DNA of 64,000 nt from Variovorax boronicumulans (lineage in GTDB: Bacteria > Pseudomonadota > Gammaproteobacteria > Burkholderiales > Burkholderiaceae_C): contig NZ_VEDO01000016.1 of assembly GCF_007677875.1 (NCBI RefSeq), forward strand, positions 1 through 64,000, in the 5' to 3' direction. A program made the position numbers and the translations under genes. Positions 33,492 to 41,777 of this stretch are shown here, piece by piece. Numbering within the stretch: the stretch's first letter is position 1; each line of letters starts with the position of its first letter. The notes under the pieces were generated by a model. It was not told where the DNA came from. It did not search any database and was given only the letters and a program-made list of their open reading frames with translations.

Positions 33492-34481
33492 ATGCCCCTT
33501 GCTTCCTTCTCCCGCCGCGCCGCCCTGACCCTTGCCGGCTTGGCCGCTGCGCTGGCCGCCGCGCCCGCGCTGGCCCAGGGCGCCTACCCGAGCAAGCCCA
33601 TCACGCTGGTCGTGCCGTTCCCGCCGGGCGGCAGCGCCGACACGGTGGGCCGGCTCATGGGCCAGCAGCTGTCCGAGGCGCTGGGCCAGCCCGTCGTGAT
33701 CGACAACCGGCCCGGCGCCGGCACGGCCATCGCCGCGGGCCTGGTGGCCAAGGCGCCAGCCGACGGGCACACGCTGCTGATCAGCTCGGGCTCCACCTTC
33801 ACGGCCAACCCGGCGATCCGCACGAACCTGCCCTACGACGCGGTCAAGAGCTTCGACCCCATCGCCGTGGTTGCGCGCATCCCGCTCATCGTGCTGGCCA
33901 ACAACAACGTGCCCGTGCACAACGTCAAGGAGTTCGTGGCGGCGCTGCGCGCCACGCCCGACAAATACGCCTATGCCTCGTTCGGTTCGGGTTCGACCTC
34001 GCACTTCACGGGCGAGATCGTGCTGCGCGCCATCGGCGCCAAGGTGCTGCACGTGCCGTACAAGGGCAGCGCACCGGCCATGACCGACCTGATCGGCGGC
34101 CAGGTGCCGTTCTCGGTGGACACGGTCACGGCCGCCTTGCCGCAGCTCAAGGCCGGCAAGGTCAAGGCCATCGCCGTGACCACGGCCAAGCGCTCCTCGC
34201 AGCTGCCCGACGTGCCCACCTTCGCGGAATCGGGCTACCCCGACATCGATGCCGACACCTGGATCATGGTCGTTGCGCCCAAGGGCATCCCGGCCGCCGT
34301 GCGCCAGAAGCTGGAGAGCGTGCTGGCCCGCAGCGTCGCCACGCCGGCCGTCGCGGCGCAGCTGCGTGCCAACGGCGCCGAGCCGCTGTTCTCGGGCTCG
34401 GCCGCATCGGCTGCGCTGATCGAGAAGGAGCTGCCGCAGATGCGCGCCGTGGCCCAACGTGCCGACATCAAGGCCGATTGA
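33492..34481 (+). CDS. Bug/TctC-family binding protein
   Basis: A 329-residue periplasmic Bug protein. It has a twin-serine/arginine N-terminus (FSRRAALTLAGLAAALAAAPALAQ) that could be a Sec or Tat-like signal. It is followed by YPSKPITLVVPFPPGGSADTVGR, the family ligand loop. VLHVPYKGSAPAMTDLIGGQ and a C-terminal ALIEKELPQMRAVAQRADIK complete it. It is the first gene of a two-gene unit with an amidase (4-bp gap), so the ligand is likely an amide or the acid released from one. No TctAB membrane partner is in the window. Confidence 0.92.
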   Translation: MPLASFSRRAALTLAGLAAALAAAPALAQGAYPSKPITLVVPFPPGGSADTVGRLMGQQLSEALGQPVVIDNRPGAGTAIAAGLVAKAPADGHTLLISSGSTFTANPAIRTNLPYDAVKSFDPIAVVARIPLIVLANNNVPVHNVKEFVAALRATPDKYAYASFGSGSTSHFTGEIVLRAIGAKVLHVPYKGSAPAMTDLIGGQVPFSVDTVTAALPQLKAGKVKAIAVTTAKRSSQLPDVPTFAESGYPDIDADTWIMVVAPKGIPAAVRQKLESVLARSVATPAVAAQLRANGAEPLFSGSAASAALIEKELPQMRAVAQRADIKAD

Positions 34482-34485
34482 TCCC

Positions 34486-36003
34486 ATGCTGGTCGAACAA
34501 TCCGCCGTCGAACTGCGCCGCCTGATCGGCGCCCGCCAACTCTCTCCCGTCGAACTGCTGGAAGCCTGCATCGCGCGCATCGAGCAGCTCAACCCCTTCG
34601 TCAACGCCGTCACGGCCACCTGCTACGCGCGTGCCCGTGCCGAGGCCCGTGCGGCCGAGCAGGCCGTGCTGCGCGGCGAGCCGCTGGGCCTGCTGCACGG
34701 CCTGCCGCTGGGCGTGAAGGACCTGGAGCCCACGCAAGGACTGTTGTCCACCTCGGGCACGCCCAGCCTGCGCGACCATGTGCCGGCGCAGGACGTGGAG
34801 TTGGTGCGCCGCCTGCGCGCGGCCGGTGCCATCGTGGTGGGCAAGACCAACGTGCCCGAGCTGGGCGCAGGTGCCAACAGCCGCAACCCGGTCTGGGGCG
34901 CGACCGGCAACCCCTTCGATCCCAACCTCAATGCGGGCGGCTCCTCGGGCGGCTCGGCGGCCGCGCTGGCGCTGGACATGCTGCCGGTCTGCACCGGCTC
35001 GGACACGGGCGGCTCGCTGCGCATTCCGGCCGCCAAGTGCGGCGTGGTGGGCCTGCGGCCCTCGCCCGGCGTGGTGCCCAGCGTGCGCAAGCCGCTGGGT
35101 TGGTCGCCGATCTCGGTGGTCGGGCCCATGGGCCGGGACGTGGCCGACTGCCGGCTGCAGCTGGCCGCCACGGCCGGCCCGCACCCGGGCGATCCGTTGA
35201 GCCATCCGCTGGACCCGCTGGCCTTCCAGCATGCCGCGCCGCTGGACCTGTCGCGCCTGCGCGTGGCCTGGACCGAGGACTTCGACGCCTGCGACGTGGA
35301 CCCGCTGGTGCGCAGCGCCATGCGAGAGCGCATGGCCGCCATGCGCTCCCGGTTCGCGGCCTGCGACGAGGTGCGCTTCGACCTCGGCGAGGTGCACCGC
35401 TGCTTCGACGTGCTGCGTGCCGAGGCCTTCGTCGCCAGCATGCGCGCGACCTACGAACGCGACCCGGACAGCCTGGGGCCCAACCCGCGCGCCAACTACG
35501 AGATGGGCGTGCGCATGAGCCTGCTCGACGCGGCCTGGGCGCAGACCGAGCAGACGCGCATCATCCAGCGCTTCCAGCAGGTCTTCGCGGGCTACGACCT
35601 GGTGCTGTCGCCGACCACGCCGGTCTCGCCCTTTCCCTGGACGCAGCTCTACGCCGCCGAAGTCGACGGCAAGCCCCAGGAGAACTACTACCGCTGGCTG
35701 GCACTGACCTATGTGGTCACGCTGGCCACCAACCCGGCGATCACCCTGCCCTGCGGCGTGGACGCGCGCGGCATGCCGTTCGGGCTGCAGGTGGTCGGCC
35801 ACTTCCGCGGCGACCTGCGGCTGCTGGACGCGGCCCAGGCGCTGGAGCAGGCCTTTGCGGCCGACCCGCGGCTGCGCCGCCCGCGGCCGGACATCGCACG
35901 GCTGCGCATGCCCGAACCGGCGCTGACCTCCATCGTCACGGCGCCGCCGCGCGACCCGCGTGCTTCGGTGCCGACCGACCTGGCCGGTGGCTCGGTGGTC
36001 TGA
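34486..36003 (+). CDS. Amidase-signature family amidohydrolase
   Basis: A full-length 505-residue amidase-signature enzyme. The catalytic triad is present as K78 (LPLGVKDLEPT), S153 (NAGGSSGGSAAALA) and the nucleophile S177 (GSDTGGSLRIPAAKCGVVG). The 24-residue spacing between the two serines is the family norm. The N-terminal helical LSPVELLEACIARIEQLNPFVNAV is the GatA-like start, but the GatB/GatC context is absent, so it is a metabolic amidase and not the tRNA amidotransferase. It follows the Bug gene by 4 bp and is convergent with an IclR regulator gene. I start it at ATG 34486. Confidence 0.9.
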   Translation: MLVEQSAVELRRLIGARQLSPVELLEACIARIEQLNPFVNAVTATCYARARAEARAAEQAVLRGEPLGLLHGLPLGVKDLEPTQGLLSTSGTPSLRDHVPAQDVELVRRLRAAGAIVVGKTNVPELGAGANSRNPVWGATGNPFDPNLNAGGSSGGSAAALALDMLPVCTGSDTGGSLRIPAAKCGVVGLRPSPGVVPSVRKPLGWSPISVVGPMGRDVADCRLQLAATAGPHPGDPLSHPLDPLAFQHAAPLDLSRLRVAWTEDFDACDVDPLVRSAMRERMAAMRSRFAACDEVRFDLGEVHRCFDVLRAEAFVASMRATYERDPDSLGPNPRANYEMGVRMSLLDAAWAQTEQTRIIQRFQQVFAGYDLVLSPTTPVSPFPWTQLYAAEVDGKPQENYYRWLALTYVVTLATNPAITLPCGVDARGMPFGLQVVGHFRGDLRLLDAAQALEQAFAADPRLRRPRPDIARLRMPEPALTSIVTAPPRDPRASVPTDLAGGSVV

Positions 36004-36006
36004 GCG

Positions 36007-36825
36007 TCAGAACGCGATCGTGCTCGAGATCGCCCGCGCGCTTTCGATCAGCATGGGCGCGAGCTTTTGGCGCGCTTCTTCCATGGTCCAGCGGCTGGTC
36101 GGCGGCGACAGGTGCAGCGCGCCGACGGGCTGGCCCTGGCGGTCCACCAGTGGCGCGGCCAGGCCCATGTCGCCCAGGAACAGTTCCTCGCTGTTGGTGG
36201 CGTAGCCGACCTGGCGGCACTGGCGCACCTGTTCGAGGATGGCATCCACGTCGGTCAGCGTGTGCTGCGTGCGGGCGGCGCGCGGCGAGGCCTCCAGGAT
36301 CCGGCGCACCTGCTCGTCCGGCAGCGTGCTGAGCCAGGCCCGGCCGCAACTGCTGCAGTACATGGGGATGCGCATGCCCACGGGCGTGAACACCGGAATG
36401 TGCTTGGAGGTCGTGAGCTGCGCGAGGTACAGCATGTCGGTGCCCACCGGTTCCGTCACATTGGCGGTTTCGCCGCTGGCATGGGTCAGCTGCGCCAGGT
36501 AGGGGTGCGACACCTGCACCAGCGGATGGCCCACGAGGTAGTTGGCGCCGATCTCCATGGCGCGCGGCAGCAGTTGGAAGCGCCGCGTGCGCGGGTGCTT
36601 GCCCACGTAGCCCAGCACTTGCAGCGTGTGCACGGTGCGCTGGGCCGAGCCCTTGGTCATGCCGGTCAGCTCGGCGAGTTCTGCGAGCGTCAGCGTGCGG
36701 TGCGAGGCGTCGAAGGCGCGCAGCACCGCCAGTCCCTTTTCCAGCGACTGGTTGAACAGGGGATCGGCGGGCTTGCCCTCGTCGACCTGCGGCGCGGGCG
36801 CCGCGGCTGGCTTGCGTGTGGCCAT
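36007..36825 (-). CDS. IclR-family transcriptional regulator
   Basis: A 272-residue IclR regulator. The winged helix-turn-helix lies at about residues 27-90 (QSLEKGLAVLRAFDASHRTLTLAELAEL, read in two helices, then GMTKGSAQRTVHTLQVLGYV). The GAF-like effector domain follows, with VGMRIPMYCSSCGRAWLSTLPDEQVR, where the cysteine pair is typical of members sensing aromatic or keto acids. VGYATNSEELFLGDMGLAAP closes it. It is convergent with the amidase gene and divergent from pyrC. It may control the amidase unit or a gene outside the window. I start it at ATG 36825. Confidence 0.92.
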   Translation of the reverse strand: MATRKPAAAPAPQVDEGKPADPLFNQSLEKGLAVLRAFDASHRTLTLAELAELTGMTKGSAQRTVHTLQVLGYVGKHPRTRRFQLLPRAMEIGANYLVGHPLVQVSHPYLAQLTHASGETANVTEPVGTDMLYLAQLTTSKHIPVFTPVGMRIPMYCSSCGRAWLSTLPDEQVRRILEASPRAARTQHTLTDVDAILEQVRQCRQVGYATNSEELFLGDMGLAAPLVDRQGQPVGALHLSPPTSRWTMEEARQKLAPMLIESARAISSTIAF

Positions 36826-36890
36826 TGGATCTGAAAGCACCACCGGATTGCATCGGTGATCCAACGCGGTGCGTGCGATTGCGTTGTTGT

Positions 36891-36904
36891 GAATATCGAT
36901 GTTC
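36891..36904. promoter_or_regulatory. Near-palindrome between iclR-type gene and pyrC
   Basis: GAATATCGATGTTC agrees with its own reverse complement at 12 of 14 positions. It lies 66 bp upstream of the IclR start and 53 bp upstream of pyrC. A candidate IclR-family site by position only; IclR operators are variable and I cannot test it. Confidence 0.3.
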
Positions 36905-36956
36905 GATTCTATGAAGGCCTGCTACCGCGCGCAGGTGCGATGGGAGAATCCGCCCC

Positions 36957-38000
36957 ATGCAAGCCACCACCGACACCCTCACGCTGACCCGTCCCGACGA
37001 TTGGCACCTGCACCTGCGCGACGGCGAAGTGCTGCGCACGCTGGTTCCGCACAGCGCCGCGCAGTTCGCGCGCGCCATCGTCATGCCCAACCTGCGCCCG
37101 CCCGTCACCACGACCGAGCAGGCCGTGGCCTACCGCGGGCGCATCCTGGCGGCCCTGCCGCAAGGCGCGGCCTTCGAGCCGCTCATGACGCTGTACCTCA
37201 CGGACCAGATCGCGCCCGAGGAGATCGGCCGTGCGCGTGCGGCCGGTGTCGTGGCGGCCAAGCTGTATCCGGCTGGCGCCACCACCAACAGCGATGCGGG
37301 GGTGACCGGCCTGCGCACGGTCTACCCCGTGCTCGAAGCCATGCAGCGCGAAGGCATGCTGCTGCTCGTGCACGGCGAGGTGACGGACCAGAGCGTGGAC
37401 CTGTTCGACCGCGAGGCCGCCTTCATCGACCAGCAGCTGATCCCGCTGCGCCGCGACTTCCCGGAACTGAAGATCGTGATGGAGCACATCACGACGCGCG
37501 AGGCCGCGCAGTACGTGGGCAGCGCCGACGCCAACACCGCCGCCACCATCACGGCGCACCACCTGCTCTACAACCGCAACGCGATCTTCACGGGCGGCAT
37601 CCGCCCGCACTACTACTGCCTGCCCGTGCTCAAGCGCGAGACGCACCGCGTGGCACTGGTCGAGGCCGCCACCAGCGGCAGCCCCAAGTTCTTCGCGGGC
37701 ACCGACAGCGCGCCGCACGCCGCGCACCTCAAGGAGCACGCCACAGGTTGCGCGGGCTGCTACACCGCCCATGCGGCGCTGGAGATGTACGCCGAGGCCT
37801 TCGACAAGGCCGGCGCGCTGGACAAGCTGGAAGGCTTCATGAGCTTCCACGGGGCCGATTTCTACGGTCTGCCGCGCAACCAGGGTACCGTGACCTTGCG
37901 GCGCGAGGAATGGACGGTGCCCGACAGCTACGTCTATGGCGAGGCCAATCTCAAGCCGCTGCGCGCAGGCGAGGTGCTGCCATGGCGGGTCGTCGCATGA
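36957..38000 (+). CDS. pyrC: Dihydroorotase (class II)
   Basis: A 347-residue dihydroorotase, the third step of pyrimidine synthesis, interconverting N-carbamoyl-aspartate and dihydroorotate. The metal-binding HxH is in [11 protein letters not shown] and the carboxylated lysine in [16 protein letters not shown]. Further metal histidines lie in LLVHGEV and MEHITTREA, and the catalytic aspartate in [10 protein letters not shown]. Length and wording match E. coli-type PyrC rather than the longer PyrX/PyrC-like forms. Its stop overlaps the start of the NYN-domain gene (ATGA), an odd partner for a biosynthetic gene. Confidence 0.96.
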   Translation: MQATTDTLTLTRPDDWHLHLRDGEVLRTLVPHSAAQFARAIVMPNLRPPVTTTEQAVAYRGRILAALPQGAAFEPLMTLYLTDQIAPEEIGRARAAGVVAAKLYPAGATTNSDAGVTGLRTVYPVLEAMQREGMLLLVHGEVTDQSVDLFDREAAFIDQQLIPLRRDFPELKIVMEHITTREAAQYVGSADANTAATITAHHLLYNRNAIFTGGIRPHYYCLPVLKRETHRVALVEAATSGSPKFFAGTDSAPHAAHLKEHATGCAGCYTAHAALEMYAEAFDKAGALDKLEGFMSFHGADFYGLPRNQGTVTLRREEWTVPDSYVYGEANLKPLRAGEVLPWRVVA

Positions 38001-38872
38001 GCACGGGGGTGCCTGCGGGCCCGGTCGTCCTGCTCATCGATGCCGACAACCTGTCGGCACCCGAGATGGTGGCCCAGGCCGTGCGGCACTTGACGCAACT
38101 GGCCGGGCCGGTGGCGGTCCGCCGCGCCTATGGCAGCGCCGAAAACCTCAAGGGCCTGACCGGCGTGCTGCGCGAGTACGCCTTCCACCTTTGCGTGAAC
38201 CTGCCGCTGGCCAAGAACACCACCGACATGGCGCTGGCCGTGGACGCGATGGACCTGTGCGCCCAGTACCACCCGGGCGTGCTGGCCATCGGCACGGGCG
38301 ACGCCGACTTCGCGCCGCTGGTGCTGCGCCTGCGCGAGCGCGGCGTGCGCACGGTCTGCTTCTCGCAGGCCAACAAGATGTCGCCAGAGGTGCACGGCTT
38401 TTACGACGAGGTGGTGCTGCTCGGCGCGCGTCGCAGCGCGGCGGCCAGCGTCGTGGCGGTCGCCGCACCGGCCGAGGCGCCCGCGCCGGCGCGCAAGACT
38501 GCCGCGAGGAAGACGCCGGCGCGCAAGACGGCCGCCAAGGCCGTGGTCGTGACGGCGCCTGCACCGGCGCCAGCCCCCGCACCGACGCCGGCACCGGCCC
38601 CCGAGCCGGCCCCCATTTCGGCACGCGCGGCTGCGGCCGCCGCCAAGGAGGCCGAGCTCAGCGAGCGCGTGCAGGCTCTGCTGCGCGAACTGCCGGGCGT
38701 GGCCGAGGGCCAGGAGGTCGACTTCGGCGAGGTCGCCAAGCGCCTGCGCGAGGCCAAGCTGCTGGGCCGCCAGGCCGTGATGTCCAAGTTCCTCAAGAAG
38801 CATGTGCCCGGCGTGGAACTGACGCCACAGGCCCAGCCGCGCAAGCTGCGCTGGGCACCCGGCCCGGCGTGA
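37997..38872 (+). CDS. NYN-domain (PIN-like) putative RNase with a C-terminal helix-turn-helix-like domain
   Basis: A 291-residue protein with three parts. Residues 8-145 form an NYN/LabA-type nuclease domain; acidic residues sit in LLIDADNLS (D15, D17), TTDMALAVD (D77) and [11 protein letters not shown] (D102, D104). Residues about 157-215 are a low-complexity Ala/Pro/Lys linker with repeated RKTxA units. Residues 216-291 form a compact helical domain ([44 protein letters not shown]) that resembles the OST-HTH/LOTUS arrangement known to follow NYN domains. It probably cuts or binds RNA. The start overlaps the pyrC stop, with an in-frame ATG at 37982 as alternative, and the end overlaps the DUF3025 gene. 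Confidence 0.8.
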   Translation: MSTGVPAGPVVLLIDADNLSAPEMVAQAVRHLTQLAGPVAVRRAYGSAENLKGLTGVLREYAFHLCVNLPLAKNTTDMALAVDAMDLCAQYHPGVLAIGTGDADFAPLVLRLRERGVRTVCFSQANKMSPEVHGFYDEVVLLGARRSAAASVVAVAAPAEAPAPARKTAARKTPARKTAAKAVVVTAPAPAPAPAPTPAPAPEPAPISARAAAAAAKEAELSERVQALLRELPGVAEGQEVDFGEVAKRLREAKLLGRQAVMSKFLKKHVPGVELTPQAQPRKLRWAPGPA

Positions 38873-39636
38873 ACCCGGATTGGTCCCGGCCCTGGCTGCA
38901 GCCCTATGCCGTCCAGGGCCGCGCGCTGGAGCAGGCCATGCGCGCCGGCCTGCCGCTGTACGCCGCACTGAATGCCCTCGCCAGCGCGGACCAGCCCCGC
39001 TTCGTGCCGCAGCAGCGATTGCCCGCGGGCCAGGGCTACGAGGCGTTGCTGCACGCGCAGCGCCTGTGCCCCACGCGCGAGAACCTGCACGACCTGCTCA
39101 ATGGCCTGTCGTGGTTGCACTTTCCGCGCACCAAGTGGCGCTTCAACGCGCTGCACGCGGCCGAGATCGCCCGGCGCGGCGCTGGCCCGCGGCGCGGCCC
39201 CCTGCGCGACGCACTGACGCTGTTCGACGAGAACGGCGCGCTGCTGTTGGCCCCACGCGGTATGTGGGATGCGCTGCGCGCGCGCGACTGGCGCGGCCTC
39301 TTCGTCACGCGCCGCGCGCTGTGGTCCGATGCGCGCCTGCTGGTCTTCGGCCATGGCTTGCTGGAGCAGCTGCAGCACCCGCGCAAGCCACTCACCGCCC
39401 ATGTGCTGGCGGCTCCGCAAGCTCTTGATTCGATAGCGGACATCGACCGCTGGCTGGCCGCGTCCATCGCTGCTGACGCGTGGGAGGCCAAGCCCTTCGC
39501 GCCGCTGCCGGTGCTCGGCGTACCAGGGTGGTGCGCAGGGAACGCACACGAATCCTTCTATGATGACCCGTTTGTCTTTCGCCGCGCCCCGCGTTCAGAC
39601 GTACGAGAACAAAGGACATTGCCAGGCGCGGCTTGA
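38869..39636 (+). CDS. DUF3025 family protein
   Basis: A 255-residue protein of a proteobacterial family without known function. I recognise it by ENLHDLLNGLSWLHFPRTKWRFNALHAAEI, read in two adjacent blocks, by TLFDENGALLLAPR and by the late LPVLGVPGWCAGNAHESFYDDPFVFR. The asparagine/histidine-rich motifs suggest an enzyme but no reaction is known to me. I start it at GTG 38869, overlapping the stop of the NYN gene (GTGA). The three genes pyrC, NYN and DUF3025 are therefore a coupled unit. Its stop lies inside the -35 element of the htpX promoter. Confidence 0.82.
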   Translation: MNPDWSRPWLQPYAVQGRALEQAMRAGLPLYAALNALASADQPRFVPQQRLPAGQGYEALLHAQRLCPTRENLHDLLNGLSWLHFPRTKWRFNALHAAEIARRGAGPRRGPLRDALTLFDENGALLLAPRGMWDALRARDWRGLFVTRRALWSDARLLVFGHGLLEQLQHPRKPLTAHVLAAPQALDSIADIDRWLAASIAADAWEAKPFAPLPVLGVPGWCAGNAHESFYDDPFVFRRAPRSDVREQRTLPGAA

Positions 39637-39659
39637 GGTTGTGCACACTGCCCCCATGT
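39632..39659 (+). promoter_or_regulatory. Sigma-32-type heat-shock promoter of htpX
   Basis: CTTGAGG, a 13-base spacer, then CCCCATGT. This matches the sigma-32 consensus CTTGAAA-N11-16-CCCCATNT at all but one or two positions. It ends 48 bp before the htpX start, a suitable distance, and htpX is a heat-shock gene in other proteobacteria. Confidence 0.8.
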
Positions 39660-39706
39660 GTGCAACCGTCCCCCCACTTTGATTGAAGGGCGCCCCCGGA
39701 GAACCC

Positions 39707-40579
39707 ATGAAACGCATCGTCCTGTTTGTCCTGACCAACCTCGCCGTCGTGGTGGTGCTGGGCGTCGTCGCCAGCCTGCTCGGCGTCAACCGCTACCTCA
39801 CTGCCAATGGTCTGAACCTCGGCGCGCTGCTCGGTTTCGCGCTGATCATGGGCTTCGGCGGCGCCATCATCTCGCTGCTGATCAGCAAGCCCGTGGCCAA
39901 GTGGAGCTCGGGCGTGCAGGTGATCGACGGCACGGGCTCGGCCGACGAGCGCTGGATTGTCGAGACCGTGCGCAAGTTCGCCGACAAGGCCGGTATCGGC
40001 ATGCCCGAGGTCGGCATCTTCCCCGGTGACCCGAACGCCTTCGCCACCGGCGCGTTCAAGAACTCAGCGCTGGTCGCGGTCTCCACCGGCCTCCTGCAGA
40101 ACATGACGCGCGAGGAGGTCGAGGCCGTGATCGGCCACGAGGTCGCGCACATCGCCAACGGCGACATGGTCACCATGACGCTGATCCAGGGCGTGATGAA
40201 CACCTTCGTCGTGTTCCTCTCGCGCGTGATCGGCTACGCGGTGGACAGCTTCCTGCGCCGCGGCGACAACGAGAACTCGGGCCCCGGCATCGGCTACTGG
40301 GTCACCACCATCGTGCTGGACATCGTGCTCGGCTTCCTGGCCGCCATCATCGTGGCCTGGTTCTCGCGCCAGCGCGAGTTCCGTGCCGACGCGGGTGCCG
40401 CCCAGCTCATGGGCCGCAAGCAGCCCATGATCAACGCGCTGGCCCGCCTGGGCGGCCTGCACACGGGCGAGCTGCCCAAGAGCGTGGCGGCCTTCGGCAT
40501 CGCCGGTGGCATCGGCCAGCTGTTCTCGACGCACCCGCCGATCGAACAGCGCATTGCCGCGCTGCAGAACGCGCAATAA
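39707..40579 (+). CDS. htpX: Heat-shock membrane metalloprotease HtpX
   Basis: A 290-residue zinc protease of the inner membrane, which degrades misfolded membrane proteins with FtsH. It has two N-terminal helices ([42 protein letters not shown]). The catalytic HExxH motif is [11 protein letters not shown] at about residues 143-153, and the third ligand glutamate is in [12 protein letters not shown]. Two further helices lie around residues 160 and 205. I start it at ATG 39707, with GGAGAACCC before it. It has its own sigma-32-like promoter and a strong terminator, so it is a single-gene heat-shock unit. Confidence 0.95.
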   Translation: MKRIVLFVLTNLAVVVVLGVVASLLGVNRYLTANGLNLGALLGFALIMGFGGAIISLLISKPVAKWSSGVQVIDGTGSADERWIVETVRKFADKAGIGMPEVGIFPGDPNAFATGAFKNSALVAVSTGLLQNMTREEVEAVIGHEVAHIANGDMVTMTLIQGVMNTFVVFLSRVIGYAVDSFLRRGDNENSGPGIGYWVTTIVLDIVLGFLAAIIVAWFSRQREFRADAGAAQLMGRKQPMINALARLGGLHTGELPKSVAAFGIAGGIGQLFSTHPPIEQRIAALQNAQ

Positions 40580-40600
40580 GCCGCCTCGTCCCCAGCCAAG

Positions 40601-40627
40601 GAGCCGCCTTCGGGCGGCTCTTTTGTT
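40601..40627 (+). terminator. Intrinsic terminator of htpX
   Basis: GAGCCGCC-TTCG-GGCGGCTC followed by TTTTGTTT: an eight-base-pair stem with a stable tetraloop and a T-tract, 21 bp after htpX. The same hairpin recurs after the next gene. Confidence 0.93.
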
Positions 40628-40699
40628 TCTGCAAAGGAAACGATCCATTGCGCGAAGGCCGGTTTTTCTTTTGTGCTGCGACTTCCACAATTCAACCCA

Positions 40700-40730
40700 T
40701 CGATGAGACGCATGCAAGACGACTCATCGA
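40700..40730. promoter_or_regulatory. Inverted repeat upstream of the small secreted protein gene
   Basis: TCGATGAG and CTCATCGA form a perfect eight-base-pair dyad with a 15-base spacer, about 70 bp before the start of the DUF4148-like gene and after the htpX terminator. It may be an operator or a 5'-leader structure. Confidence 0.4.
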
Positions 40731-40798
40731 GACGGGGCAGACATGGTGTCCAGCCCCGCCGACTGAGAAGTCCCGTCCACCGTTGAAAGGAATCCATC

Positions 40799-41110
40799 AT
40801 GAACAAGCTCCTCGCCTCCGCCCTGATCGTCGCCGCCGGTTTCGTTGCCGCCCCCAGCTTCGCGAGCGACAACATCAGCGGTGAAGTCGGCTACGTGCCG
40901 CAAGTTTCCAGCACCGTGAGCGGCCTGTCCCGCGACGCCGTGCGTACCGAGTACCTGCAGGCCGAGCGCAACGGCACGCTGCCCGAGTACGGCGAAGGCG
41001 CCGACACCGGTGCCGTCGCCACCGCCATGAGCACGCTTTCCCGCGACGCCGTGCGCGCCGAAGCGGTGTACGCCGTGCGCCATGGCCAGCAAGTGGGCGG
41101 CGAAGTCTGA
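40799..41110 (+). CDS. Small secreted protein, DUF4148-like
   Basis: A 103-residue exported protein. The signal peptide ends in APSFAS. The mature part has two copies of a short motif: LSRDAVRTEYLQAERNGTLPE and LSRDAVRAEAVYAVRHGQ (the first shortened here to its core). Such S-R-x-x-V-x-x-E repeats are the mark of the DUF4148 family, which is abundant in Burkholderiales and often stress-regulated. Function unknown. AAAGGAATCC precedes the ATG. The gene is bounded on both sides by the same hairpin, so it is an isolated transcription unit, possibly highly expressed. Confidence 0.75.
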   Translation: MNKLLASALIVAAGFVAAPSFASDNISGEVGYVPQVSSTVSGLSRDAVRTEYLQAERNGTLPEYGEGADTGAVATAMSTLSRDAVRAEAVYAVRHGQQVGGEV

Positions 41111-41131
41111 ACTTCGCATCTCCCATGCAAG

Positions 41132-41160
41132 GAGCCGCCTTCGGGCGGCTCTTTGCATTT
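41132..41160. terminator. Intrinsic terminator, second copy of the htpX hairpin
   Basis: GAGCCGCC-TTCG-GGCGGCTC again, here extended by ATGCAA/TTGCAT to a 15-base-pair stem with one G-U pair. It is followed by TTTGCATTT, abuts the stop of the convergent flavin-reductase gene and may end transcription from both sides. Confidence 0.85.
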
Positions 41161-41777
41161 CAGCGCGGCCTGCGCATCAGGAACTTCTCGCCCAGCCCGA
41201 AGTAGTCGGCCGGGCCGCCACCGCGCAGGATGGGCTGGCCGGCGGCCGTGTCGTAGATGCCGTCCTGGAGCAGCGTGCGCGCGATGTGCACCTGCACCAC
41301 CTCGCCCAGCACCAGCCAGGTGTCCACGGCCTGGCCGTCGGCGCCCTGCAGGCGGATCAGCTGCGACAGCTTGCACTCGAAGGCCACGGGGCTTTCGCCC
41401 ACGCGCGGCGGTGCCACACGCTGCGAGGCCACGGGCGTGAGCCCGGCCAGCTCGAACTCGTTGACGTCGGGCGGCACGGCCGCGCAGCTCGCGTTCATGG
41501 CCTCGGCCAGCGGGCGCGTGGCCAGGTTCCAGACGAACTCGCCGGTCTGCTCCACGTTGGCCAGCGAATCCTTGCGGCCGATGCTCGCGAAGCCCACGAT
41601 GGGCGGCACGTAGTTGAAGGCGTTGAAAAAGCTGTAGGGCGCCAGGTTCACGAGGCCCGCCGCGCTGCGCGTGGACACCCAGCCGATCGGCCGCGGCCCG
41701 ACGATGGCATTGAACGGGTCGTGGGGCAGGCCATGGCCCGAGCGCGGTTCGTAGGAGTGCAGGTCGTCGTGGATCAT
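41160..41777 (-). CDS. Flavin reductase-like protein (FMN-binding split barrel)
   Basis: A 205-residue FMN-binding split-barrel protein of the flavin-reductase-like family. VGPRPIGWVSTRSAAGLVNLAPYSFF is the flavin-phosphate segment. GFASIGRKDSLANVEQTGEFVWNLAT and FECKLSQLIRLQG are conserved in this group. It may reduce FMN for a monooxygenase or act itself as an oxidoreductase. Its ATG overlaps the stop of the metallo-beta-lactamase gene (ATGA). It is the last of five co-directional genes starting with cysK. A second member of the family is encoded near 48 kb. Confidence 0.88.
   Translation of the reverse strand: MIHDDLHSYEPRSGHGLPHDPFNAIVGPRPIGWVSTRSAAGLVNLAPYSFFNAFNYVPPIVGFASIGRKDSLANVEQTGEFVWNLATRPLAEAMNASCAAVPPDVNEFELAGLTPVASQRVAPPRVGESPVAFECKLSQLIRLQGADGQAVDTWLVLGEVVQVHIARTLLQDGIYDTAAGQPILRGGGPADYFGLGEKFLMRRPR

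Noticed and set aside
34486-36003. Amidase considered as GatA (tRNA amidotransferase subunit)
   Set aside because: No gatB or gatC nearby, paired with a Bug transporter protein, and the C-terminal part lacks GatA wording.
38460-38650. Short tandem repeats in the NYN gene considered as a repeat array or CRISPR-like feature
   Set aside because: The repetition comes from codons for the Ala/Pro/Lys linker; units are irregular, short and in frame, with no spacer structure.
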